64,000 bases of DNA, taken from assembly GCA_037975125.1 (NCBI GenBank), contig CM075862.1, positions 13,296,625 through 13,360,624 on the forward strand, given 5' to 3'. This document shows, piece by piece, positions 25,172 through 38,074 of the stretch. Made by a program: the position numbers and the translations under genes. The DNA is from Latrodectus hesperus (Eukaryota > Arthropoda > Arachnida > Araneae > Theridiidae). How positions within the stretch are numbered: position 1 is the first letter of the stretch; each line of letters opens with the position of its first letter. The notes below the pieces were generated by a model. That model did not search any database. It saw only the letters and a list, made by a program, of their open reading frames with translations, and had not been told where the DNA came from.

Positions 25172-25470
25172 AATGAATCCCAGTGTCGTAGTGGTAGCGC
25201 TTCTTGCTTTCATGCACGGGAAGACTTCTTGGCCTTGGCTGGACTTATGGGGGACCATTAATGGGGACCATTAAGCTGGTTATGGTTGATTCAGCTTTCG
25301 GCCCTTCAGTGGGTTGATAAAATTGAGCAGCAAAGATGTTTGGAACCTAAAGATTGAAGGATTCGCGTTAGGCTGACCCTCTAACCGGAACATAAGCTTT
25401 CCATTTCAGGACCTTTGGTCAAGAAAATAGATAATAATACTGAAGGCCTTGGCTCACGTATGAACTGTCG
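25172..25470 (+). mobile_element. tRNA-derived SINE, family A
   Basis: The degraded tRNA-like head contains GTCGTAGTGGTAGCGCTTCT. It is followed by the family A body phrases CCCTTCAGTGGGTTGATAAA and GGCTGACCCTCTAACCGGAA, and the usual CTTGGCTCACGTATGA-like end. The next family A copy starts about 20 bases further on, in the same orientation. Confidence 0.8.
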
Positions 25471-25489
25471 TGTCACTGGTTTTGATTTA

Positions 25490-25910
25490 TGTGTCCCTTT
25501 CATCCCTTCAGTAGGTCTGTAAACTGAGTACCAATCATGCTTGTGAACTAAACACTGGGGGTTTTGAGTTCGACAGATGCTTCACACCCCTGGAACCCCC
25601 GGTCAGGAAAACAGATATTAGTACTATAGACACTGACCCTCGTATAAGCTGTTGTGCAGCTGAGTCTTTAAATAATGCATAAAGTTTATTCGAGATTAGT
25701 GCATCTTGTTCAAAATGATTCTTAACCTAGTGTCCTAGTTTCTGTATTTTGGTCATTCAAATGTCAGCTATTTCATCATATTTTTGTCATACATAAAAAT
25801 GCTGTCAATATTTCTTATTGATGGGTTTTAATCTTTAAGATGTTATGACTCACGTCCTCGAAATTATATTTAATTATAAAAAGGTTTCAGATATGAGTCT
25901 CTCACAGTTT
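25490..25910 (+). mobile_element. Family A SINE body with long 3' extension
   Basis: Family A body at 25490-25665 (AACTGAGTACCAATCATGC, AACACTGGGGG) followed by about 240 more bases. The extension matches 39175-39435 in the same order: AACCTAGTGTCCTAGTTT, GTCATACATAAAAATGCTGT, TTATGACTCACGTCCTCGA. So the true repeat is longer than the SINE body and ends near 25905. The extension could be a 3' tail taken from a partner LINE. Confidence 0.78.
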
Positions 25911-25934
25911 GCTTGATATTAATTTTAAATGAAA

Positions 25935-26290
25935 ATAAGTTCTTAACTCAAAGTTTTATGAGTGGCATACTTTTTGGTACTGTGTCTTAAAAGAAGAACT
26001 GCTCTCTGCAAAGTAGAAGGTCTCGGGTTCGATCTCTACCACTGTTGAATAACGAAGAATGGGTGGAGTGCCTCTGAGAGTTCTTGGACATCTGTTGAAT
26101 ACTTCAGAAATTGGTGGGATTCTTCCATTGCCCCACATGAATATGGCTCATCATGCACAAAAATTCTTTGCGGAAGCCTATATTATGCGGTGGACATTAA
26201 AAAGGCTTCACAACAGTCTTAGGGTGTTTTCTTGCGTATTATGTGATGACAAAATGCCTAATTATTTTATATTGAATAATTAAAGGTGTT
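25935..26290 (+). mobile_element. Possible further tRNA-derived SINE
   Basis: A tRNA-like head with a box B-like GGTCTCGGGTTCGATCTCTA lies at about 26020-26039. Less AT-rich sequence of unknown origin follows to about 26230. There is no second copy in the window, so the family is unsupported and the end is approximate. Confidence 0.4.
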
Positions 26291-26334
26291 ATCTCTCGTT
26301 ATTCGAAAAATATAAAATGACATAAAACATGACC

Positions 26335-26512
26335 ACCTGGAAACCAAACTGTTAGCGCTGTTACTTTAGATTCAACAGTTCGTGAGTTCGAATCCCACCT
26401 TGGACTTGAATGTTTGTAGTGGTTTAGAATCCACTTAAAAAATGTAGGCTCCGATTTAATTAACTCTTGTTTACAAAATATGACTGTTGAGAGAAGCCAA
26501 AATCTAAATTTA
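26335..26512 (+). mobile_element. tRNA-derived SINE, family C
   Basis: The head has GTTAGCGCTGTTACTTT and box B GTTCGTGAGTTCGAATCCCA, then CCTTGGACTTGAATGTTTGT and TAGTGGTTTAGAATCCACTT. It aligns well with the cleaner copy at 33732-33910, whose bases look closer to the ancestral form. Confidence 0.82.
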
Positions 26513-26935
26513 TGCTAGCCAGTGGTTGAGTGGTTAGTGTTCTCGACTTCTAAGCTGATGGTCCTGGGTTCAAATCCCTATTTATTGTGGATGTTACTCT
26601 CTGTTTGTGTTTCCTAGTTCTTGATCTCCGGCGGCTCAGCAGCTTCAGTGATCAGTCTCCTCAAGGTCATCTTTTGCCTTTGTGAGAAATTAGGAGAGTC
26701 ACCGCATTCTTTCTCACGGGATTGCCGGAGCTCCATAGGTTGGAGACGTATCCATGCTCATCTGTCATATAAAAAAAGTCCTGCTGGCGTGGATGTAAAG
26801 AAGAGGGTTCTAGCTCAGGTGTGACATCGTCACTGACCGTTGTTCAAAATGACGAGGCAATTGGTGATGAGCGAGTATTCCAAACCCGTTAATCTTAAAG
26901 AAGCTCACCCTCATCGCTACGTAAGTATTCGAAAA
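26513..26935 (+). mobile_element. tRNA-derived SINE, family D, near full length
   Basis: The head carries GGTTGAGTGGTTAGTGTTCT, then GGTCCTGGGTTCAAATCCCT, good box A and box B patterns. The body continues to about 26930 with CACTGACCGTTGTTCAAAAT and GCGAGTATTCCAAACC. The 3' half recurs at 57755-57975. It directly follows a family C copy. Confidence 0.8.
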
Positions 26936-26991
26936 TAATAAAATTACATTAAAAATATCAAAATTATGTTGGCAGCAATAAAATTTAAAGG

Positions 26992-28019
<1,028 letters not shown>

Positions 28020-28400
28020 CAACAATTGTGTGACTCCACCTCCCGCCAATGACAGTTATTTTTTTCCATTTGAGTGTGTGTCTCAGTGCACAACCCGGTC
28101 ATTACGTTGGCCCAATGAGAGCTCTCGTCCACTGCTCCATCGGCTCTCAATTCCTGTTTGCAACGTTTTGTTGTTTTATGCTTTACTTGTATTTCTGGAT
28201 GAAGAAAAACGCGACTCACACGAACGAATGGCGCCTCCAGATGCAGTCTCCAATGGCAAACTTCCGAACATGGTCTTTGTACTCTAGAAACATTCTGTAC
28301 TTTAAAAACGTTCGAAGACAATTCAAAGAATCTTCGATAAACAGAGATGCAACTTTTCACAAAAATTCTCCCCCATTTTTCTATGCTCCTTTTGCATGAT
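28020..28400. promoter_or_regulatory. Higher-complexity island, candidate conserved non-coding element
   Basis: About 380 bases with clearly lower AT content than both flanks and no repeat partner in the window. Three open frames of 85-116 codons overlap on both strands, which is what low stop density gives and not a sign of a gene. It contains AATGACAGTTA (TGACAG is the Meis/Hth-type motif) and TCATTACG. No splice-bounded frame matches a protein family. Regulatory function is an inference from composition and the exd context only. Confidence 0.35.
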
Positions 28401-29515
28401 AATATTTATCACTGTCATTTCAACGTCTGTTTACCTTGAAGCAAAGATAAAATTTTAACCAAATGATATTAACAATAATTTAATTTTGCAATAAGGAATT
28501 GCTTACAAAAGTTGCTAGCTTCAATTCTATCGTTATTAGACAAGAAGACTTAAGACATTCGAGAATTTGGGGCGAGTAAAGGCTCATTTTAGGCTATAAT
28601 TGAGCATTTTATTTATATAAAATTCCGTAAGAAAGCTCTTTGGATGACAGTTTACAGTGTTATACAAAATCAAAACTATCCATAATATTAATAAAACAAT
28701 TCTTCCTGCACTACAACTTTAATATTAATAATTTATTATACATTTGCTTAATAATTTTTAAATTTTCACAGTAGAAAGTATTTTTAAACTTGAAATAATT
28801 AATTTCTTGGGTAAAATGTTTTTTTAATAATAGTGACTATTTTTTAACTTCATTTCTACCTACAAAAATTAAGATTTTTATAATATAACAATGAATGCAC
28901 CTAATTCATTTTTTCATGTTTTAAAATTCAAATAGCTGTGGTGTAAATATTCTTTTTCAATTTAATTTATGTTAATCAAATTTTTATTAGGAGTGAGATA
29001 TTTTTCTGTTTATTTTACAATTTAATACTGAAAATAAAATCTTGTTTACAAAATAAAGATAAATCGTTTCCTTTTTTCGGTAGTTAAATATCTTTAAAAT
29101 ATATTTGGATGAAACATTTTAGACATTTGATTAATATATTAGAAGGAATTACATTTTATTGTAATAAACAAAAATAAAATCTAAAGTAAAATGATTAATT
29201 AAAATAAGATAAAATATCTATTTTTAGAATTTTTAGAAATTTTTGGTATTCTAGAGATGGTGTAGCAACGCTTTACCATATGGGATTAGAAACAACAACA
29301 ATGAAACAAGCTAAAATATCTTGTAAATTATTACCATTCAAAAAACCCTATAAAATTGGTTAAGGTACAAAATTTTGGTTTTGTTTGTTTGCTGCTCAAC
29401 GATCATTTTTGCTTACAAGATAAAATAATGGAAACAGAGATAACTGCTAGTTTTAATGCATTAATTTGTCTGTTTCTCATAAAACTACCTTTCATCGAGT
29501 AGAAAATTGCCGAAA
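28401..29515. other. AT-rich sequence, nothing recognised
   Basis: Very AT-rich, with short stops in every frame. Nothing supported. Confidence 0.5.
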
Positions 29516-29690
29516 ATGTTACATTTCTTAAACAAGTCATCTTCCAAATTATATATAACAGGAGTTGTTAGTCTATAGCACATGGTAAATGCTAATTGGT
29601 ACAATTCTTACATTTCCTCAGCAAGTCATCAAGTAGAGCAGGAATTGTTAGTCTATGGTACACGTGCCATTTCTGGTATGCGGTTCAATT
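29516..29690 (+). repeat. Two-copy local duplication, about 89-bp spacing
   Basis: Two blocks share TTACATTTC, AAGTCATC, GTTGTTAGTCTAT and GCACATG-like phrases in the same order, starting near 29519 and 29608. The copies are diverged. Confidence 0.6.
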
Positions 29691-30128
29691 CTCACTGGTA
29701 TTCTATAACACTTTACAAGATTATATTTCTTTAATAATACGCAATTAATATATAAATAAATAAATGATTATTAATCTCACATAATAAAACTAAATCTGTA
29801 TTTTTGATCTCGATTTTTAACTTTGTGTACATGTTAAGGATAACTGTTTCAAATATCTCCCACTGTGCAACATCCTGAATTATATTGATAGGTTACTTTG
29901 GAACATCGCATCACAGTGATTTAAAACTTATTATATCTTCTTGTGAATATCCACACTGCTGCCTACGTAAAATGCAACAACAAGAAAGCCCAGAGATATC
30001 ACAGCAAAATGTAGTTGGTATATTACACGTTATACAAAGATCAAATTAAAATCACACGGCTTCTCGTGAAATGGGGATGATGACGAGATTATAAATAGTG
30101 CAGCTGCCATGATTGGTTATAGCCGCTG

Positions 30129-30400
30129 TCACATGTCTCGGCATTGAACCAATACTTGGACTACAGCAGTGCACGGAGCAACCACATATTGCCTTTGTGG
30201 TAGCTTCATATACTTTTGTAGCAGTGAGTGAAGTTGATCATTAGTAGCAGTGAATGGTGTATCCAGGGTCAGTTGTTGCACAAGTATGGACCACTTGTTT
30301 TTGACTGGTGATAGATCGAGAGGAGAAGCAATTCTATCTGATTGATTAAACATTCATGCCACGTGTGTTTGCACATTATCCTGTTGGAATGTTGCTCTGA
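30129..30400 (-). pseudogene. Tc1-like transposase C-terminal fragment
   Basis: On the minus strand, FQQDNVQTHVA at about 30390-30355 matches the Tc1 block FQQDNARPHTA that holds the second catalytic aspartate. After one stop the open frame 30353-30129 gives SDRIASPLDLSPVKNKWSIL. This is the SPDLSPIEHVW block of DD34E enzymes, with the catalytic glutamate replaced by lysine. The remaining part, TPFTATNDQLHSLLQKYMKL, fits the C-terminal helical part. The stop and the lost glutamate mean it cannot be active. Confidence 0.78.
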
Positions 30401-30493
30401 TAGGTAGTGCTGAAGGTATGGGATAACCAAGGGCTCTGACACTAAGACACGTGATGCTAGTCATTCACTGTTCCGGCAATCTGTACTAGAATA

Positions 30494-30790
30494 ATGTTGT
30501 TGTCATTGCATTAGCATACTTCCAGATACCTCGCCCTAAGTTGGGCTCTACCGGTTAATGGTAACAGCGTGTGGGAGTCTTTGTCATTTAGAAGCAGGAA
30601 TCAAGCTCTTAATACATGACCTGCTTTTCCTTGAGGTATCATTTCACTTGGAGGACATCGCAACCACGACCTGTTTAAAGTACCCCAGCCTCCTTTAGTG
30701 AACGCGATGGATCTTCGGATAAGCCGGGACTGACTTTCGATAATGTGAACGACGTCCTAACCAGCCAGGCCATAGCCGCCTCCTACTAAA
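30494..30790 (-). mobile_element. tRNA-derived SINE, family B, nested
   Basis: On the minus strand the head at 30785-30715 reads GGCGGCTATGGCCTGGCTGG-like box A sequence, with a degraded box B. The body contains the shared TTTCACTTGGAGGACATCGC block, and the tail TGACAACAACAT lies at about 30505-30494. It sits inside the Tc1-like element, so it inserted later. Confidence 0.82.
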
Positions 30791-31185
30791 CACAAGAAGG
30801 AGGAGGAAATGGAATCCTGCACTATCCGAAACCATTATATTGATCCAGGAACACTTTTTCGATGTATAACACAGTAGTTACGCAGTATGTACCCGAAGTC
30901 GAACTAAAAGAAACTGCTGGTGAGATGCTTAATCTCTTCTATAAGACATAGTTACACAATTTACGAAAAAAACTGCTCGTGAAAACAATTGCCGTACTTC
31001 AAATCGTCCATTTCTACTTCCTTTATTTAGGATAAAGTGGCATAACAATTTGCTGTGATGTGTGTATACATTGCAATGCTAATGACTTGCATATTTCATA
31101 GTCAAAAACACATGATGCCAATTACACGTGATTTGCATGCTTCCTTGAGGGTTCTGCATTATGGGTACACCATTATCAATTTATA

Positions 31186-31565
31186 AATTCGTAAATTACC
31201 ATTACTAAAAACTAGTAAATTATCATTAAAAAAAGCGAATTACCATTAGTAAAGACCAGTTAATTATCATTACTAAAAATCAGTAAATTTCCATTAATAA
31301 AAACCAATAAATTATCACTATTAAAAACCAGCAAATTACCATTTCTAGGAACTAGTAAATTACCATTACTAAAAATCAGTAAATTACCATTTCTAAAAAC
31401 TAGTAAGGTACCATTAAAAAAACTTAGTAAATTATCATTACTAAAGACCAGTAAATTACTATTAATAAAAACCAATAAAATACTAAGTAAATTATCATTA
31501 CTAAAAACCAGCAAATTATCATTAATAAAAACCACTAAATTACCATTACTAAAAACCAGTTAATT
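31186..31565. repeat. 24-bp minisatellite
   Basis: About 16 diverged copies of TAAATTACCATTACTAAAAA plus CCAG. Because 24 is divisible by three, one minus-strand frame (31535-31260) stays open and reads as octapeptide repeats like LLVFSNDN and LLVFINGN. It has no signal, domain or flanking exon, so I treat it as a by-product of the repeat. Confidence 0.9.
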
Positions 31566-31789
31566 AATATATAAACTAGTATATTAATAATGGTATATTT
31601 TACACTATTAATACATAAATTTAATTAATACTCAGACTCAAATATAAAACCAATTCCGAATAATCTATCGAATTGCGAATCTAAATGGAAAGAAATAAGA
31701 AGAAACCCCAATTAAATTGGTTAAATATTTCCCATCTCGAATGCTAAAATTCTGAATAGGTTTATTTATCGTGATTTATCAATTTATTT
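31566..31789. other. AT-rich spacer
   Basis: Nothing recognised between the minisatellite and the island that follows. Confidence 0.4.
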
Positions 31790-32130
31790 ACACGAAATGC
31801 ATCATATCTAAGTTGATTGAGTGCGAAGAAAGGTTCTCTCTCCCGGAATATGCAGCGTGCTTGTTAAATGTATAAAAAGCGGGAAGGGACATTGTTTGCC
31901 ATTCTCAAAACAGATGGCTCTATTGATTTTCTCTCTCTCTCTGTCTTGGTGTATCCCCATGATTACGAATGGGCCATGATTTGTTACAGATGTTCGGAAA
32001 TTCGTTCGAAGACGTCTTGCGTTCCCATCCTCGCAAGGATCGAATCGATCTCTGCAAACACCATTCACAGGGGATTCGCTGAAGGCATCTCATTTGATTG
32101 TGTTTCCCTATTTACATAAACACAGTACTG
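31790..32130. promoter_or_regulatory. Higher-complexity island, candidate conserved non-coding element
   Basis: About 340 bases, distinctly less AT-rich than its flanks, single copy in the window. Overlapping 83- and 86-codon frames on opposite strands are consistent with low stop density. No protein match. It includes a CT-rich run (31925-31945) and the phrase GTTCCCATCCTCGCAAGGAT. Function is unproven. Confidence 0.33.
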
Positions 32131-32331
32131 ACATGAAATCACGCGGAGTATAATTTTGTTTTAAGTATCATATATCGATTCAAAATGAAGCGAATATTTT
32201 TAGGAAATATATTACTATGCATTAAAAGGAATAATATTTAATTAATTTTAAGGAAGATATACACATTGTATGCATAGTATATATTAAGATGATTTGTTAG
32301 GAGATTCTTCATACAATACAATGCTTTACTC

Positions 32332-32439
<108 letters not shown>

Positions 32440-32633
32440 AATATAAATACATGTATAATAAGAGTTTTTTGACAATGTAACATATTTAATACAATTCTAA
32501 ATTTATGAATGTTCCCTTATTTTATCCCTACACTGAAGTCCTAAAACACAGGTGGCAGGGAATTCCTAAGACCTTTCTTATACTTTTAACAACCCCGCGT
32601 AGCATCCTCTGTATAAATTCCCTTCAGTAAGAA

Positions 32634-32637
<4 letters not shown>

Positions 32638-32705
<68 letters not shown>
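32638..32705. repeat. (TA)n microsatellite
   Basis: About 68 bases of pure TA repeats. Confidence 0.96.
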
Positions 32706-32708
<3 letters not shown>

Positions 32709-33136
32709 ATACTTTGGAAATTTAATTTTATTTCATATTTTCTTTAAATAAATGCTATTTGGAATGTATCTATGTCTTGCATTCACTGCCTTAACATTTT
32801 GCTGCAGACTGCTTCTACATTACGAATTATTGTATTCAAGAATAATATAGATATAAGTATATTAGAAATGCTTTTAGCTTTGTATCTATTAACCCAGATG
32901 AGAGAATAAGTTCTTTCTTTTCGTTTCTCTTACTATCACAGCTCTTTTCATTGAAGATTATTCTTATTTCTTTAATTTAAATACATTTATTTCATTTGAA
33001 TCAATTTCTGTGACGTCAAAATCACATTGTATAAAATGTGCTCCATGCGTTTAGTATTTCTTAGTTATAAATGCTAGTGGTTTGTAATAGGAAGATGAGT
33101 TTTAAACTATAATAAATTTAAGTAAATTTAAGTAGA
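32706..33136. other. AT-rich sequence, nothing recognised
   Basis: Between two (TA)n arrays. No gene or element seen. The TAAATTTAAGTA phrases that flank the next array occur on both sides (33111-33133 and 33303-33320). Confidence 0.45.
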
Positions 33137-33299
<163 letters not shown>

Positions 33300-33524
33300 T
33301 TACGTAAATTTAAGTAAAAATAAGTGCAGAAACAGCAATTATAAAGTTGTTTTCTTAGGAAAATATTTTTTTTCAGATTTCCCCTAAAGAATAAAGATGA
33401 TACAATTTACGCTTGAGAAGTTAACATTTCCATTAACAAATTCTTATTCCAGAATGAATTCGTGTCATCATTGTTATGAAAATATTTCTACTTTGAATTT
33501 AAATGACTCAAAAGTGAATATATA

Positions 33525-33725
33525 TAATGAATGGCCTGGTTAGTTAAGGAATTCGTTCTCGTTATCTGAAGGTAGTGAGTTCGAATCCTGACCCAATCGA
33601 AACTCCGTCGTGTTGGCTTAAGTCTGCTGATGCACGTTAAATATGTCGCGGTCACGATGTCCTTCATGTGAAATGATACCTCTGCAGATGACAGGCAAAT
33701 TCTGGGGTTTTTCTACTGGGTCCTT
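33525..33725 (+). mobile_element. tRNA-derived SINE, family B, plus-strand copy
   Basis: The only family B copy in plus orientation. The head is well preserved: AATGGCCTGGTTAGTTAAGG, then GTAGTGAGTTCGAATCCTGA, good box A and B patterns. The body stops early (about 33720) at the edge of the next SINE. Confidence 0.85.
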
Positions 33726-33731
33726 TCTTAC

Positions 33732-33910
33732 AAGCCGAGCTGGCAGCCGAATGGTTAGCGCTCTTGCCTTCGGTTCAACAGTTCGTGGGTTTGAATCCCA
33801 CCTTGGGCATGGATGTTTGTAGTGGTTCGGAATCCACTTTAAACCGTAGGCCCCGGTCTAATTAGCCCTCGTGTGCAAAAATGACCGTTGAGCGACAAAC
33901 AAACCAAACC
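33732..33910 (+). mobile_element. tRNA-derived SINE, family C
   Basis: The best family C copy. The head reads CAGCCGAATGGTTAGCGCTC and GTTCGTGGGTTTGAATCCCA (box B). The body includes GTAGTGGTTCGGAATCCACT, and the tail is an A-rich ACAAACAAACCAAA. It sits immediately downstream of a family B copy. Confidence 0.87.
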
Positions 33911-34918
33911 CTTTCTTCCAAATTTCGAAGTCCCTTTACATGAGACGCCTTTGCTTCAGCTTCTTGTAGAATTGAAAGATGGAAATCCGATTAATCGGGC
34001 CTTGTACAGCAACACATACGTATTCACATAATGTAAACAATCTATTCTTTTAATACTTGTTACGTGGCATCATCACAGGGACTTTTAGTGATGAATTAGG
34101 TATACGGATATTTTGCTTCTATTATATTATATAAAAGAGTAACTTTTCTTTTTAATTTAAAATTTACTACATTATTATTCATAATTAATTCTTTATGTTA
34201 TTTAATTTTTATTTCATCACTATACGCAATAATTATTTAAACTATTTTTATAAATTATTTTCATGTATCATGGTCCGTTGCATAAATTGAAATGTGATTA
34301 GTTGTCGAAACTTATGATAATATTAGGTATTAGAACACACAGCTTAAAGGCTTTCATCATTTCAAACTATTCATCAGTCAACACGTATAAAAAAGACAGT
34401 TTGTACTCTTTCCTTTAATAATAAAAATGTTTTTTCGCAAAATTATAATATATTTTTAATTAGTTTATATTCTTTTTAAAAAAGAAAAATAAATGAACGA
34501 TATTACGATCACAACAGATTTAATTTTATTCATCAACATAGAATACTGAAGAAAATAGATGCATAAAGTAGTGTATAAATGAAATTTTTCTCATGCAATA
34601 AACACAAAAGTTCTGTTAATTGATCCCAATGGAAATATCCTATGAGCTGGTAAGATTTTTTCTTGATGTGATTAATCTATATGGAGACACACCAGTAAGA
34701 AAAGATTAATGTGTGGTTGTCGGTTGATTAATTCTGATTATTCACATAAAGGAAAATAGTTCATTATCAATACAATTACAGTTAAAAAAACAAAGGGTTT
34801 GACTGAAGGAATATAACTGAAATTTTTGTTTTTATTTAAAAATTCCTATATATTTATTCATATTACTCTGTGCCTAATTTATTTATTTAGATCATATATT
34901 TTAAAATGAACTCAAAAA
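33911..34918. other. AT-rich sequence, nothing recognised
   Basis: No supported feature. Confidence 0.45.
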
Positions 34919-35190
34919 ATATGTCAATATAGACACAATGATTTTTTATTAAATTTTTTTAACATAGATAGAGGAATTTTTTTTTACCTTTTTAACATAG
35001 AAACAATAATTTTTTTAAAAATTTTTAACGTAGACACCATGATTTTTTTTTTAAATTTTTAACATAGACACAATGATTTTTTATTAAATTTTTCAACATA
35101 GACACAATTTTTAAAAAATTTTAACATAGACACAATGATTTTTTTTTAAATTTTTAACATAGACACAATGATTTTTAAAAAATTTTAATG
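34919..35190. repeat. About 33-bp tandem repeat
   Basis: About eight copies of AACATAGACACAATGATTTT followed by a T- and A-rich run of varying length. The variable run makes the period drift between roughly 28 and 36 bases. Confidence 0.85.
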
Positions 35191-35440
35191 CAATTACTCG
35201 AGAAAATAATGTGTTTGTGTATTATGTTAAATGTATATAATGTATACAAGTTAAAAGAAAATCACAATATATTAAAAATTCTAAAATCAAGATCAACATA
35301 GACTATTTTTTTCCAAATTTAAGATTAATATGCAATAAATTTTTATACGATATGGTAAAATAATGTTTTACTTTAGCTTGTCATTATTAAAGAAGTGTAT
35401 AATATAATTTATTGCATACTATAATTTATTATATATAGTT
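35191..35440. other. AT-rich spacer
   Basis: Nothing recognised. Confidence 0.4.
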
Positions 35441-35444
35441 TGAG

Positions 35445-35905
35445 TCATCATTAGCATTGCCACGAAAGCTCTAGTGTGAGCCTGTGCCTACCTCAGAGAA
35501 TTTTTCCACATTCTGCCCTTTCCTCAGCAATTGGTTTCCAGTTCTTAACTTCTAAGATGGCAAAGTCCTCGTCCACACAGTCTTTCCATCTCTTCTTGGG
35601 CCTTTCCCTGGGTCTTTTGTTGAAGGGATTGCATTAAAAACTCTGAACGCTTTTCATTATGTGCTTATTCTTATTACATGCCCTGCCCACCTATTGTGCT
35701 TAGATTTATGGACTTTATAACTTCATCGCTATTAAAAATCTTACATTTCAAAATAATATCTTTTTCTTTAATTGTTATTATCCAGAAGAGTGCCAAAGAT
35801 GGTTCGCAGCAACTTCCTTTTGAAAATCGCTAACAGAATCTTCTCTTCTTTTTCTTTGCAAAATCTATGTCTCTGAGGCATACGTCAAAACTGACTAATT
35901 TGAGT
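35445..35905 (-). pseudogene. Non-LTR retrotransposon reverse transcriptase C-terminal tail
   Basis: Read from 35905 down on the minus strand, across frameshifts: LTYASETWTL, then [19 protein letters not shown], then KHNRWAGHVIRISTL, then RPRERPKKRWKDCVDEDF and AILEVKNWKPIAEERAE. This is the tail order of endonuclease/reverse transcriptase proteins of RTE-like elements, where the (K/R)RWxDxVxxDL block is near the C-terminus. The usual GRP has become ERP. Only the last part of the protein is present. The (TA)n array begins exactly where the upstream part should be, so the array marks the break. Confidence 0.82.
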
Positions 35906-37024
<1,119 letters not shown>

Positions 37025-37300
37025 GAATCTCTGTATCATGGCAGCCCATATGTGGGCAAAGGCCGAGAATGCCCACATCTCTTTGCCTGGCCGAGGGCCT
37101 GAGGGTGCGAAAGCATATGTACCGGTCACGTGGTCAGCCTAATGTGAAATCCCAGTGCTTCCCAAGCTTGCTTCATACTGAGTTTATCGACCCCCTGAAG
37201 AAATAAAAGGCTGAGTTGACCTTACACAATCCGAGGATCGAACATCTTACCTGTGTCGTGGAAGCCCTAAGAACTATCCCTACGCCATAGGGCTTCACAT
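37025..37300 (-). mobile_element. tRNA-derived SINE, family A, full-length copy with head
   Basis: On the minus strand this copy shows the family A head, AGCCCTATGGCGTAGGGATA, then a box B-like AGATGTTCGATCCTCGG. The body has TTAGGCTGACCACGTGACCG and ACATATGCTTTCGCACCC. It is the most complete family A copy and is the reference for the other six. Confidence 0.85.
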
Positions 37301-38074
37301 ATATTATTAGATAGTTAAGAACAACCGAGCTATTCGCCACTTAGGATTATTTTTTTCAAAATTGATACATTTCATACTCGGTACTTTTTTTCTTGTTATT
37401 TTAGAATCAAAATTTTAAAATTATTTATATGCATAGTAATAAATATATTAATAATTTTTTATAATGCTATCTTAAAATGAAAGCCATTTTAGTATAATAA
37501 TCCTTTTTTAACGTAAGTATTTTATTATTCTTTTAGTAGCAACAAAAATTTAGTTGCTATCAAGTTTCAATAAGAATAAAAAACTAAATTGAATTGAAAT
37601 TGTGTGTGCCATTAAGTAAGATATTTTAATGTTAAGTCCTTGAACTTAAATGTTAATTATTGCGTTCTGTTCACATGCATAATTTTTTATTGGTTCTTTG
37701 GGGTGCACTGTTATTGAGGATATTGAAATATGATTTTCAAAACTGGATAGCATTTTTTCCTAGAAATGGTTGCATTTTAGTATTTTAATACGCAAACCAA
37801 TTTTTAAATAATTTTATCGGTTAATTGTTTAATTCAAGCACTAAAAAATATTTCTGAAAATCTCGTATTATAACTGAACTTTTTTAAAAATTACATCTAC
37901 TTTCAATCATTCAAATTTTTATTGTTTTTTGGTAGAATTTTTCGAACACAAATGCTTATATTGTTCACCTTCTATTTACACCCACTAAATATCGATTCAA
38001 TTACAAAGAATAAAAGATCGATATAGTAATCACCAAAGGAAATAGATCAGGGAATATCTCCGTTGAAAATTTTT
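37301..38074. other. AT-rich sequence, nothing recognised
   Basis: No gene or repeat seen. It leads into the 38-kb island. Confidence 0.45.

Larger units (their letters stand above)
29955..31172 (-). mobile_element. Degraded Tc1-like transposon, split by a SINE
   Basis: The ends form a weak inverted repeat: TGCCTACGTAAAATGCAACA near 29959 and, read backwards, TGTACCCATAATGCAGAACC near 31172, both continuing into a GAAAGC or GGAAGC. Between them, a Tc1-type transposase remnant lies on the minus strand at 30400-30129. A family B SINE at 30494-30790 interrupts the element. The part at 30800-31140 should be the N-terminal half but has no readable motif. Boundaries are approximate. Confidence 0.68.

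Noticed and set aside
37025..37300. A separate SINE family F shared by 22535-22738 and 37025-37300
   Set aside because: Read on the minus strand both match the body of family A, so they are reverse-oriented family A copies.
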